This document shows positions 44,632 to 56,081 of a stretch of 64,000 bases of DNA, one piece after another. Numbering within the stretch: the stretch's first letter is position 1; the number at the start of each line of letters is the position of its first letter. Location: contig NC_062239.1 in NCBI RefSeq assembly GCF_905475465.1, positions 310,001-374,000 of the forward strand, in the 5' to 3' direction. The translations under genes and the position numbers were made by a program. The notes beneath the pieces are model-generated. The model searched no databases. It was given only the letters and a program-made list of their open reading frames with translations, and was not told the origin of the DNA. The stretch is from Pieris napi (Eukaryota > Arthropoda > Insecta > Lepidoptera > Pieridae).

Positions 44632-47600
44632 ATGGAATTTATTCCTCAAGATAAACTTTTAAAAGTTAAGCCGGACACTCTGGAAGTTATCCGGGATGAG
44701 ATCAACCTGGGTAAACCAGGAGAGATGAATACCGCTGTCAAGATCCTTAAGGAGTGGGTACAGCATCAACCGCATTTTAAAAAGAAGGATTTTGGTAAGT
44801 AGATCATTAATTTTTTTTCTAATTAAAATTTTTGTTTTACATATTTTTCGAGTTTCGTTTTACTTTAATTGTACTCGTATTTACGATTACCTAAAGTACA
44901 TAATATATACCTACATGTACCTAATACATAAATATAACGAACAAAAGTGTAATATTTAATAGGACGAAGGTCGTTTGGTTAGCCTTTAAAACTATAGATA
45001 GACATGCATTACTATATTGAGACATATTAAGTTACCTTATTTCTAATTTTTTATAGGTGAGCATTTTCTAGAAACGACCATTCTTTCGGGAAAAGGATCC
45101 ATTGAACGAGCGAAGAAACAGATAGATAGAGTGTGCACGTTGAGGTCATTATGGCCACGATTTTTTGGGGTTCGTGATATTAGAAAAGAGTTTGCAGATA
45201 TATTTGCAATCGGGTAAGCATATTCGTGTCTCATTTCTGAAATCGATTACACAAAACCGGAGTGAGGATGCGTTTTAATGTTATATAATATTTGTGTTAT
45301 TATGTATATGGATATTTGAAAGGTTGATTAAAATCTGCACAACGTACAGACGGTGTATCGTCAGTGCACGAGGGTATTCAGACCCTCCAGATAAAAGTAT
45401 TCACGCCCCAATATAAATATTATTTATAAGGTTCTATGCATTGGTCGTTTCCTGTACTGTAGTTGTGCGATGTAGGAATACTGAATTTCTAAACACTTTA
45501 TTGGTTATGGTTGAGGTGTTAATGGCAGCCTGTTTTTGGAGAATGGTGATGTCTATAGAGGCATTTATTTAGAGGCAACTGTGAAATTTATTATTAATAC
45601 TATTGTTGTTGCGCCTATTTAACTATCAGTATGACACGCGTTTGGGTATTCAATAAACGTGTAACTTCTATTTTAAATGGATGATATTTGCTAAGTTTTT
45701 TTTTCTTTAGCTCCTATGTTGTAGTCCGTTGGAACTGTAATATCTTTTAGGTTTTATTATTTATTCCATTAATGTAAATTAAAACTGTCTGCGTGTTATG
45801 TAGATACTGGTAATTCCCATAAAATTTTTGCTGTTTCAGTTTCTTATATGTATCTATAATATAAAAAATGAATCACAAAATGTGTTGGTAAGCGCATAAC
45901 TCAACAACGCCTGGACAAATTTGGCCAATTCTTTTTTTACAATGTTCGTTGAAGTTCAGGGATGGTTTCTACAGCGAGAAAAAATCGAATAATTGCCGGA
46001 AAAACCATAAAAACAGCCCTTTTCTTTTTCCCATACAATTATTTTCTAACTAAAACGCAGTCAATTTGAGCTTTATTGCCGATGTATAAAGTTCATATTA
46101 AATTACAAGCACTAACTGTTGTCTAAGCAATGTGGTTGTGTTCCTAACGTCAAAGATAATAATGTGGAAACATGTCAAAGTACTTTATTTAAGCAAGAAT
46201 ATGAGTGTCGAGTTGCAAAATGATTATTTTTTATTCACAACGCCCTATCACCAGGGTGACGGTTCTGTTCAGGAGAATTTTTAGTCACGACTATAAAATA
46301 CTAGACCAGTGCAGATAGCCTTTAAAATAAATAAAAAGTGAAATAAATAATAATAGGATGAAACCTATTGGAAAGGGAGGATAATATTATAAAAATTAAA
46401 GGAAAAATAATTTACGGGCGATCTGAGGTCGGGAAGGGGTAGGGGGGGAGTTTTAAGGGTAAAAAACGGTTTATCTCGATTTCCGGTAAAACTAAAAGTC
46501 CTATGGAAAAAAGTTAAATGGCAAAGTTGTAGGTCATAAAACGATCTACAACTTTTGTATTTGCAATTTTTTCACATAACCTCAAAATTTAGGTGAAAAG
46601 TTCAAAAAACCAAGTTTTTGGTTTTTTATTTATCTTTTTAAAAAAAAAATTCTACGAAATTTGGTGAAAACTTACCTTATTATGTCCCAAATATACTGTA
46701 ATTTATTTGATTAAAAATATTTATTTTTTCGCCTCATTTTAACATAATATCACAAAAGCACCCTAATTTTCAATCGAAAATTCTGACGTCAAAATTTCAG
46801 CTTCGACGGGTCTGGGCGTTACTGCATACGATTTTTTGCATTTTCTGAGAAGATTTACTATGGTAATATGTATATATATTTTTTTTTACCATAGGAAAGT
46901 AGAGATTTCTACGAACTGAAAGCCCCTTTGCTCGCCCCGTGCTTTTTTGATATTATGTTAAAATGAGGCGAAAAAATAAATATTTTTAATCAAATAAATT
47001 ACAGTTTATTTTGATAATTCATAATTTGTATAATTAAAATAGCATACTATAAAATGCACTTTAGGAAGTAATTAATTTTAACTTGAAAATTAATTAATAA
47101 TTACTTAGTGATTAAATTAATTTTCAAGTTAAAATTAATTAATTTCTATTGCGTTAATATATACTTAACTTTTATTACTCAAAAATTAACGTAATAAGTT
47201 ATAATGGAATGAATATTGTGTGTTTCTCGCACACAAGAAAAGAAATAAAGATTATTTCTAAACATTTAAATAAATTACCTACCTTATTTTAATATTCTCA
47301 AAGCGATATCTTTAAGTGCAATGTCAATCTGTCATACCTACCTAAAAATAGATCACGGCTTGACCGATTTGTCTGATTTTTTTGTTGTGTTTGTAATTCT
47401 CAGGAGAAGGTTCTTTTAAAAGAAAAAAAAATTGCGCGGAAAATTAGAAAATTTAAGAATACTTAACCACCATTAGACCACAAGCCCATGAACAAAAAAT
47501 ACCTGTGAAATGACCCAACGTGAATTACTCTTAGAAGGCTGTTACTATATCTGAAAATAGCTCTGAGCACTATGCCGTCATTTCTGAGCGGTACATGTGA

Positions 47601-50600
47601 GTACGTGAGTGAATGGACTTTCTCAGGTACAATGGGGGAATTTCGACTAATTATTAATGTACGGCTTTGTTATAAGTATATAGATGATTAAAAATAAATG
47701 TCGAAAAACCTAGTGCCGTACAAAAGTGATGGTGCCGGAAGTCGGTGCAAATTTTTAATTCGACGACAGTTGCAGAAGCAATATAGGTCATTTATTACTG
47801 TACGGCATTTGTGTGATTCCTTTTGGACACATATACAGATACTTTACCCGTAAACGCCGTACATATTCCCAGCGGAGCGGTCGAAAGCCAAGGGTCGCAA
47901 CATATATCTGATTAGCATATAGGTGAAGATGATATGAATCAACATAAAATTAAATGATCTTGAGAGTACTTCACAAATAGATAACATTTTCCGGCATGCC
48001 GTACATTTTTTGTGGAACACATAGGTGTATGGGGTAAATTACTTTTCTCAGAAAAGAGTCATTTTCCGGTGACTTTTATCTGTACGGCAATAACACAGGT
48101 TATTAATACTTTAGACAATCTTCAATAAAAGATAAATGCCGTACACTTTCGATAGTCCGCTACCACCGCCTACCAATACAGGGCGTCCCAAAGTTATGGG
48201 AAATGAAGGGAAAGTACCTTAAATATCGTAGATAGGGTATTTTACTAAAATAAGACTTTATGTTATTTTTAAAAGTTATTAATTCTGCATTCAAAGATTT
48301 TTTTAAAATTACTTGCCTCGTCTGGGAATCGAACTGACTTAAATGTAAAAAAAAAAACACCCCTACTTTTATGATGCCAATCGAAAGAATGGCCTTAAAC
48401 TAATAACTCTTCTTAAGTAACATAGTATTTTAAAAGAAAGGAACAGCGTGAATATATCTTTTTAATCAAATTAAAAACATTATCTATCGTATTCGGCCTA
48501 AAAAAAATCCCCTACGAGTCTGTTACTTTAGAAAAGTTATTAGGTTTTGGCCATTGTTTCGATTGGCATCATAAAAGTAGGGGTGTTTTTTTTTAATTTA
48601 AGCCGGTTCGACTTCCAGACGAGGCAAGTAGTTTTTAAAAAATCTTTGAATGCAGAATTACTAACTTTTATAAATAACATAAAGCCTTCTTTTAGTAAAA
48701 TACCCTATCTGCGATATTTAAGGTACTTTTCCTTCATGTCTCATAACTTTGGGACGCCCTGTATTATATATATTTTTGTTAAAAATATTTTTCCTTTACC
48801 TCTCTCTGCTGGTACGATAAGGCTGTAAATATACTTTACAGCCTTATGGTAGTATACTCAGATATGTACAGTTATTAATGACCTTAAGGGACACCTCAAA
48901 CGTCGTCGAAGTTTTTATCAGCTGTAAAGAATAATCTGGAGTAAAATGTACGGCATCTGGTTTTTTTTGTTTATTTATATTTGTTACATATAAAATAACA
49001 ATAATCTTTGAAAATATTACTCCCCATATTACTCTAGGGGCATTTGAAAAGTCATCTAAATTTCGGAAATTTCATATACTTTTTAACATAATATTTTTAT
49101 TTGTTACCATTTATAATGAACGGCTATAATGTACAACGGTAATATTTAGTAACATTATGTAAAAAAACAAGTTGCCGTACATTATTCTCTGATCTTACAG
49201 CAGTAAGAACTTGGTAAATCCTGAAATTTCGATAAATATTTAATTACACAAATATTAACTATAATATTTGGACGGCATAATTATAAAACATTATTGTCCG
49301 TGTTAAATAATATTTTGAACATGTTGCCGTACATTTTACAATGACCTTAGGGTATATGGGTGTAGGGGTAGGGTTCCGACCCTTGGCTTTCGACCGCTCC
49401 GCTGGAAATATGTACGGCGTTTACGGGTAAAGTATCTGTATATGTGTCCAAAAGGAATGACACAAATGCCGTACAGTAATAAATGACCTATATTGCTTCT
49501 GCAACTGTCGTCGAATTAAAAATTTGCGCCGTCTTCCGGCACCATCACTTTTGTACGGCACTAGGTTTTTCGACATTTATTTTTAATCATCTATACACTT
49601 ATAACAAAGCCGTACATTAATAATTAGTCGAAATTACCCCATTGTACATGAGAAAGTCCATTCACTCACGTACTCACATGTACCGCTCAGAAATGACGGC
49701 ATAGTGCTCAGAGCTATTTTCAGATATAGTAACAGCCTTCTAAGCGTAATTCAGGTTGGGTCATTTCACAGGTATTTTTTGTTCATGGGCTTGTGGTCTA
49801 CATACAATTCGAACTTTTTGATGTAACATTGACAGAATGCGTGCTGCAAATATCGTCAAAGAGGATGTAAGAAAAATGAATATCGTTTAAAATAAATGCT
49901 TCGATCGGAGTTATTATATTGATAATATAATAATATGCGAGCCAGAAAAACAAACAAAGAATGTTGTATAACATAAAGCATTAGAATAATAAACACTTTG
50001 TTTCTGAAATATTTTTAATTAATTATACCAATTTGAAATCAATATTCATAGTTAAGACAGGACAACGTCTGTCGGGTCCGCTAGTTTAATATATATGTAT
50101 ACTATGGTTTACAATTATAATATTATTTTAGACATTTCGGAGTAATGCCTGAAGTAAATGAAAATAACCACAGAGTGTTTGTCGTTCAAGTGAATGGAAA
50201 CATTTTAAAGTCATCGCAATTATTCAATTATTATAGATATGTAATATGTGTAAGTATTATTTCTTTATGTATAGATAATAATTTATGCCATTTAAAATCA
50301 TCGACAAAATGATCACAGAAATTTAAAAATTCGCGCCTGAAAATAATTTATTATGATTGAATATTTCAACCAAAAATGTTAATTGACACATTTTGATTCA
50401 TATGGTAATGAATAATCATTATTATATTTATAAAATATATCACGAAACATAGAATTTGTATTTCTTTCAGACACTGTAGTATTCTAGAATTAATAAATGT
50501 GTATAGATTATTAACAACGCCACGCTATACATAGGTCTATGCTATCTGAATTTCAGTTTGGAGAGTACATGAAAACCCACGATTACTATGTCAGCTATCA

Positions 50601-52310
50601 ATACATCGTGGATCTGAGACAAACCGATATGACGGCGTTCTTAGCTGCCTGTAACCCCATTGAGATGAAACAAGCACTAACAATATTGATAGTAAGTTTT
50701 ATAACAGGTCCTTAATAATTGGGTAATGTCTCCTCAGGACATTTACTATACTACTATAATTTAGCATCCTGTGGTATAATTAAAAAGTACTTAGTTAGAA
50801 GTTAGCAAGCTTTTTTTAGTATTATTTACTATCAGTATAAAATATTAAGTTAACCCCTTGTGTAATTAGACAGTCAATAACTACACAACTTACAAACACC
50901 AGTAAGCTACTTTATTGATGAGCTCAATAACTTGTTAACAATTGGCCGGCACTGGTCCTCTCTAGTGATAACGCAAAGGATTCACCAATAATCGTCACCT
51001 AGTTACGGTCACGGTAATCATTAATGAGCAGATTTATAGATATTCGATCAAATGATAATAATTATTATTGTTATAATAAGCGTAATAAGAATTACATACA
51101 TAGCTGACTAAAGCTTTAATAAATTTAAAGCGCTAACTTAATATGCACTGATATCGGGATTTAAAGCTAGCAGTTATAACTTATAGATGTGTTTATTCTA
51201 TTAATTAACCGGTTTCAGGAATGTTACGGAATCCGATTTAAAGGGCTGCATTTTATTACCAACTCAAAACACCTTATAGATATGTTGATCACAATATTAA
51301 AACAAATATTGAAGCCGAAGATAATTCAGCGGCTACACCACCATGCTACTTGCGACAGCTTGGCAAATTTAATCGGGAATGACTATTTACCCGTGGAACT
51401 GGGCGGGACGGCGGCCTCCATGCAGGATATACATAGTATGATGCCATGTTTGCTTTATTTGAAGGACCTATTTATTTACTCCATACTTTATTTTTGAAGT
51501 GAAACTTCTTTAGGCGCATGAGGGTAAAATTTTTACGGAACGTCACGAAGATGTGCAGCGTTTTTGTCGAAGAAAAGGGAGAGAGCGATTAAGTCTTGAA
51601 CACCGATGGTGTTTTTAATATATATCAATATCATTATTATTTTATTAAGTAACTAAATTACCATTTTTTTTGGTTTTGTATTTTGATAAGGTCACAGAAC
51701 CAAGACCTTTTTTAAGACCCAGTTGGTTTTTAGAAAATGTGTGTGGTGAATTTGTTATATTATTTGGTTATTGTTACTATATTTATGGTGGTATTTCTAT
51801 ATACATAACCACAACTAATTTTAATTCTGGTTTTTAATTAGCCTTAGCCATTATTCATTAATATAGAAAGACTGGCAAAATTAAATTATTGGATTTGGGC
51901 AGCTTAATTACTTAATAATTAATTTACAAAGTTTCACTTCTGACATGTGTACTTTGTACGCACGCACTTTTTTTTATTTATTGCTATTATTATTTTATAC
52001 CTATTACAGATTACGGAAAAAATTGACGATAACAATATTTATTAATTTAATCTAGTTTAAAAAGATCCATTTTGATTAATAGAAGAAGCAGAAAACCGGA
52101 CCGAACAAAACCCGGTAGAAGCATAAAACAATGACTTTAAAAAAACTTGTTTCAGATAAATGGGTAGAAGTTCTGTCTTCGACGGAGAACATGGAGTATT
52201 TGCGTGCAATGGACGATGTTGGTACTAACGAAGAACTCAGACCTAATGTTCAGTTTAACGAAGAATATGCAGGTGTCACTGGCACTTTCAGATTTTTAAG
52301 CGTTGATTGA
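44632..52310 (+). CDS. CRAL-TRIO domain lipid-transfer protein
   Basis: This is a 314-residue cytosolic protein of the alpha-tocopherol-transfer/clavesin-like CRAL-TRIO family, which carries hydrophobic ligands and phosphoinositides. The exact ligand cannot be told. Six exons: 44632-44794, 45057-45213, 50132-50249, 50557-50691, 51219-51435 and 52156-52310, all phases agreeing. Exons 1-2 form the CRAL_TRIO_N helical domain (LLKVKPDTLEVIRDEI, AVKILKEWVQQHPHFK). Exons 3-6 form the lipid-binding domain (ECYGIRFKGLHFITNSKHL, FNEEYAGVTGTFRFLSVD, stop). Residues about 25-75 and 95-275 correspond to the two domains. Intron 2 is 4.9 kb because of a Helitron with nested insertions. Intron 5 holds a MITE. 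No frameshift is seen. Confidence 0.87.
46691..47015. repeat. Inverted repeat with ~67-bp arms
   Basis: Arms at 46691-46757 and 46949-47015 are near-perfect complements, including TTTTTTCGCCTCATTTTAAC and its reverse complement. The 190-bp loop has no coding. It is a candidate small foldback inside the Helitron. Confidence 0.6.
47658..49616. repeat. Array of inverted TGTACGGC/GCCGTACA pairs
   Basis: Each unit is 65 bp: TGTACGGC, 49 bp of unrelated sequence, GCCGTACA. Exact units start at 47658, 47799, 48081, 49411 and 49552. One-mismatch units start at 49117 (TGAACGGC) and 49269 (TGGACGGC), and each has an exact partner 57 bp on. A half unit at 47998 has its partner position (47941) decayed. 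Unit starts are spaced 141, 142, 140, 152, 142 and 141 bp within the two halves. Confidence 0.8.
48179..48761. mobile_element. Nested foldback element (TA target)
   Basis: It begins CAGGGCGTCCCAAAGTTATG and ends with the complementary CTTTGGGACGCCCTG, with TA on each side. The arms are about 245 bp (48179-48424 and 48517-48761). Each arm carries a B-box-like GTTCGATTCCCAGACGAGGC, exact in the left arm and altered in the right. It is inserted in the centre of the larger foldback. Confidence 0.65.
51496..51973 (+). mobile_element. MITE, family B, in CRAL-TRIO intron 5
   Basis: The left end GAAGTGAAACTTCTTTAGGC is at 51496. The right end is GTTTCACTTCTGACATGTGT followed by ACTTTGTACGCACGCACTT. 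Both match the ends of the 34784-36560 element. The interior is non-coding. Confidence 0.65.
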
Positions 52311-54225
52311 TTTCGTCAAAAAATTTGACGCTTTTTATTTTCTTGAATGTGGTGATAAATTAAAAATAAGTAATAATTTTATTTTTCTATAGTATGTCTA
52401 TACATATACGTAATGATATTCTTAAATTGGTTTATATAAAAAATCGCGTAGTCCAGCGTGCCTCCTGGCATTGGCCTCCTCTCATAGTTTCCAACGTCTT
52501 CTGCTACGCGCTCTTCTCCAGTGTTAGCTTCTCTAGCAGTTAATTAAACGTTCCCTTTCATATAAGTTATAGGTTTCCATAAATCTGGATAACTGATAGT
52601 ATACTAAGTTGGGATCTCATTCCAAATACCTTTTACAGAACTCGTATATTTGTGCAGTAGTTAACCTTAGCAGTAATAAAATTCTGTTTTGCATACAGGA
52701 CGTAAATAATTACTAAGAGTCATTATTGTGGCACTTGACCTCGGGCTCAAAGAGATAAAAATGTAATTAATTGTAAGGTATAAGAGATAAATATAGTAAT
52801 GTTTTATTCAGCAGTGTAAAGAAATAAGATCAAGGATCAAGAGCTATTAAGTATATGTATTTTGTATTTATATTATATATTCATGGTTTTTGTATATGGT
52901 TTAAAATTTAGCTCGTAACTTTTCTTACGTACAAAACACGGGTCGGTTTTGGGTAAGGCGTTCCGAAAAGAGACTGTGACGTTTAGGGTATTCGAGTTTG
53001 ATTCCCGATGACAGCATAAATTTAAATAAAGTTCTACTATTCACACTGGTGCCGTTAACTTGCCTTCCTTTTAATTCATTATAATATCCATAATTTACTG
53101 CACACTGTGCAATAGTTAATTTATATTTACAACGGATCATTCTCTTGAAACGACAATATTGGGATCGAAAAGATCGATGGAGCAAAGACGCAGATAGACA
53201 AAGTATTAAGAACACTATTGCGCACTATTTCGATTTCAAAAATATTAAGCATGAGTTTGTAGCAATTTTTGAGGCTGAGTGGGCTGACTTGACTTTCTAT
53301 TGTAATTTCCATGAGATGACTGACGATAAAAAGATGGGGATGCTTTCCCAAGCAGCTATGTTGAAAATATGGCCAAGTCGCTTAGGTTGAATGCCTTTGG
53401 CGAAATCCATGAGCCTATTAGGAGGGCCAAGATGTTTTTCGTGAGTAGGGCCTCACTACCCCTTATGCAAAGGGCTCTGAAGCAGCATCAAGTGCCATAG
53501 TCCGCGGTTCATGGCTGCGTGTATCTTTTTTGAGATAGCCGTGACTATTCATACGGATATCCGTCCGAATAGTCACTGCGCTAAATTAATATTATCTACG
53601 GAATTAAAACCAATCCAATCCAAATCCAATTATACAATCTGGCAGCTCTGACCATAGATGATTATCTAACTTGTGCCAAGTTTAATTAGATATCAGATGA
53701 AGAAGTTCATCATATATAGACAGTCATCTATGACCACCGATTGACGTACCTACGCATTAATAAAATAAATAACATTATGGGATTACTCATTAATTAGTAA
53801 TTAATATCTTTTACTCGTTTATTTGTAAGAGTTCATTCGAACCATGATGAACTGGTTGTTCCAAATATTAACAGCTGAAAGGACGCATTACACCAAGAGC
53901 TCACTAGAGTAATGTTATATATGCATACGTAGAATTTAAGATGTTGTAGGTATTTAAAACAATAAATCAGATGCGAATATTGCTCTGTCTTATTTATTTC
54001 TCGCTTCCTCTCAAGCTGTACAGTGCATGTCGTTAATGTTGCTGGTATTAGGTATAGCGACACCTACATTGTACATTCACGCTTAGTGTGTCATGACTCA
54101 TGCCTGTCGCATTGATTTTGTCTCAAGCGACATAGCGTGAGCTAGGTGCTAGATAGCTTATGTCATTCTTATACAAAATAGAGAAAACTTTTTATCTTTT
54201 AGAATACCAACCATCAAACTAGAGT
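52311..54225. other. Spacer between CRAL-TRIO gene and foldback
   Basis: Apart from the CRAL-TRIO-like relic this 1.9-kb stretch is AT-rich. A 150-bp GC-richer patch at 52445-52540 looks like a repeat remnant. No other gene was recognised. Confidence 0.4.
53127..53400 (+). pseudogene. CRAL-TRIO exon-2-like fragment, frameshifted
   Basis: About 800 bp past the CRAL-TRIO gene, one frame reads DHSLETTILGSKRSMEQ and, after a +1/-1 shift, KTQIDKVLRTLLRTI. Exon 2 of the intact gene reads HFLETTILSGKGSIERAKKQ then IDRV. The similarity indicates a decayed paralogue exon or tandem copy. The following ~150 bases (FHEMTDDKKMGML) may belong to it but match less well. Confidence 0.5.
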
Positions 54226-54789
54226 CTATAGTCGTATTTTTAATTAGACGAAGTCAACTGACGTTTACGGTGTTGTCAGTTTTTAATGAAATAAAAATAG
54301 TGTTGTGACAAAGTAAAAACTCCTGAATGAATGATCGGTGATGGCACTAGTCGCCGCGCCGCGCTTTGTAATAAGACGTCAAAAAAGTGATTGTAGTTAC
54401 ATAGTACTAGTACCTAACTTATATCAGAGCACTTTTATACAATTTTGAAATAGAAAGAATATTCTTTTATTGTTTGAAATAAAAACGAAATGAACAATGA
54501 GTGTGAATAGTTAATCATTTCAAACAATAAAAGAATATTATTTCTATTTCAAAATTGTATAAAAGTGCTCTGATATAAGTTAGGTACTAGTACTATGTAA
54601 CTACAATCAGTTTTTTGACGTCTTAATACAAAGCGCGGCGCGGCGACTAGTGCCATCACCGATCATTAATTCAGGGGTTTTTACTTTGTCACAACACTAT
54701 TTTTATTTCATTAAAAACTGACAACACCGTAATCGTCAGTTGATATTGTCTAATTAAAAATTCGACTATAATTAAAAATACGACTATAG
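54226..54789. mobile_element. 564-bp foldback with ~255-bp arms
   Basis: It begins CTATAGTCGTATTTTTAATT and ends with the exact complement. The arms (54226-54478 and 54512-54789) are near-identical over about 255 bp around a ~33-bp loop. Each carries a GC-rich patch, CGCCGCGCCGCGCTTTG, in one arm and its complement in the other. No coding is present. It ends 255 bp before the IER3IP1 start codon. If transcribed it would form a long hairpin RNA. Confidence 0.75.
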
Positions 54790-55043
54790 TGACGTGTTTA
54801 CTGTCAAATATTAATTTTACAAATTTTTAATCTCAAGTCACAGTCAAGTAATATATATCCTGTGTAAATATTACTACAATTCACATTATCATAATAAAGT
54901 TAAAGTTTACCTTTTCGAAGTATTTAGAGACAAATATTAACAATTTAAGGCATTTATATATTTTGTTCGTTCTTATTTATTGGCTTTAGATTGATTTTAC
55001 ATAAAATAGTTATAAAGTATATAATCCTTTAGTTTCTAACAAA

Positions 55044-55916
55044 ATGATAACATTATGGAATTTATTTGAAGCAAGTCTTCTATGTTTAAATGCTGTTTGC
55101 GTTCTTCACGAAGAAAGATTTATGCAAAAAAGTTAGTTCTGTAATTATTTATAATTTTTTATAAGGTTCATCGATCCATACAATCTAAATTATAAGTTCT
55201 ACAATTTATACTTTTCCAGTGGGCTGGGGAACCAACACACAGCAACAAGGTTTTGAAGACCAATCTACCATAAAATATCAGATATTAAATTTAGTTCGTT
55301 CTATCAGGACGGTTACAAGAAGTAAGTTTTTATTTAAATTGTACTAAGACACAATTTTGAAAATAGTTTTGTAGTAGTAACAAATTGCATCGTTAGAAGG
55401 CTTAGCCTTAGAAATACTTAGATTTCAAAAAATTTAGCTTTTATTTCTTAATTATCTTATTCATATTACTAATTATAATGTTAGGGAGTAGTAGATATAT
55501 TATATGGATATTAAAAATTTAAAATAAACAATTACCTTGGTTCTTATACCTTAAACTTTTTTGTTATTAATAACCAAAAAATTACTAGAAGTTGATGTCA
55601 TAATTTTTAAACTTATCCTAATTTCCAAGAGCACCAGTAAATTTTAAACATTTTATTAAAGAGTACTGAATGAAAAGGTCAGTAATGTTTTGAAAGGCTA
55701 TTATTCTGTTATATAGAGAAGTCTTGATGTCAATGATAATTACTAGTACATATTATGTTGATTTCATTGAAATAAGATGCTTGTGGTTATTGTGTTCTAG
55801 ATTTAATCTAAATTTTATGTTTCAGGAATATTTTAATCAATAATATCTTGTTTGTTTCAGTTCCACTTATTATCCTAAATATACTAACTATACTTTTTAA
55901 ATTACTCCTAGGATAG
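55044..55916 (+). CDS. IER3IP1: IER3IP1/Yos1 ER-Golgi transport protein
   Basis: This is a small ER/Golgi membrane protein needed for ER-to-Golgi vesicle traffic (Yos1p in yeast, IER3IP1 in animals). Three exons, 55044-55131, 55220-55321 and 55861-55916, encode 81 residues, close to the usual 82. Exon 1 is the N-terminal hydrophobic segment ending in LHEERF (MITLWNLFEASLLCLNAVCV). Exon 2 has MGWGTNTQQQGFEDQ and LVRSIRTVTR. Exon 3 is the C-terminal hydrophobic segment IPLIILNILTILFKLLLG, then stop. Phases agree (1 and 1), and GTTAGT and GTAAGT donors are present. All three parts match the family. The gene is easily missed because each exon is under 35 codons. Confidence 0.92.
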
Positions 55917-56075
55917 CAAATATTACTAAGAAGTATATTTTATATGGTTAAACACATGAAATTGCTTCCTAAACGCAAGAATTCAATACAGTGTGATATT
56001 GTTTTGTATTATTTGTAAGTAAATTGTAAAAACACTTGTTGCCGTTTTTTGATTAAAAATGTCTTTAACATCAAA

Positions 56076-56081
56076 AATAAA
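56076..56081 (+). promoter_or_regulatory. Poly(A) signal candidate, IER3IP1
   Basis: AATAAA lies 160 bases after the IER3IP1 stop and well before the Zfr start. Other AATAAA strings follow, so the assignment is tentative. Confidence 0.35.

Larger units (their letters stand above)
47476..49798. mobile_element. Long-arm foldback element with phased octamer pairs
   Basis: The element starts GACCACAAGCCCATGAAC and ends with its exact complement. TA flanks both ends (47474-47475 and 49799-49800), suggesting a TA target. The arms are inverted and about 97% alike over some 430 bp. The octamer TGTACGGC or its complement occurs exactly at 47658, 47715, 47799, 47856, 47998, 48081, 48138, 48947, 49174, 49326, 49411, 49468, 49552 and 49609. 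Five exact inverted pairs have starts 57 bp apart, and two more have one mismatch. There is no transposase. A second foldback is nested at its centre. The family is unknown to me; the octamers may be protein-binding sites. Confidence 0.7.
45853..50084 (+). mobile_element. Helitron-like element in CRAL-TRIO intron 2
   Basis: The 5' end TCTATAATATAAAAAATG follows an A, and the 3' end is GACGTTGTCCTG-complement hairpin sequence (ACAGGACAACGTCTGT) followed by CGGGTCCGCTAG and a T. TC at the start, a short hairpin just before CTAG and insertion between A and T are the Helitron hallmarks. No Rep/helicase ORF is visible, so the copy is non-autonomous. Most of its length consists of later insertions (46691-47015 and 47476-49798). 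Confidence 0.62.

Noticed and set aside
48160..48828. Two similar ORFs on opposite strands (66 and 93 codons)
   Set aside because: They are mirror images produced by the inverted arms of the nested foldback and do not indicate a protein.
52925..53215. 96-codon minus-strand ORF
   Set aside because: It overlaps the CRAL-TRIO-like relic on the plus strand, has no domain and lies in a decayed region.
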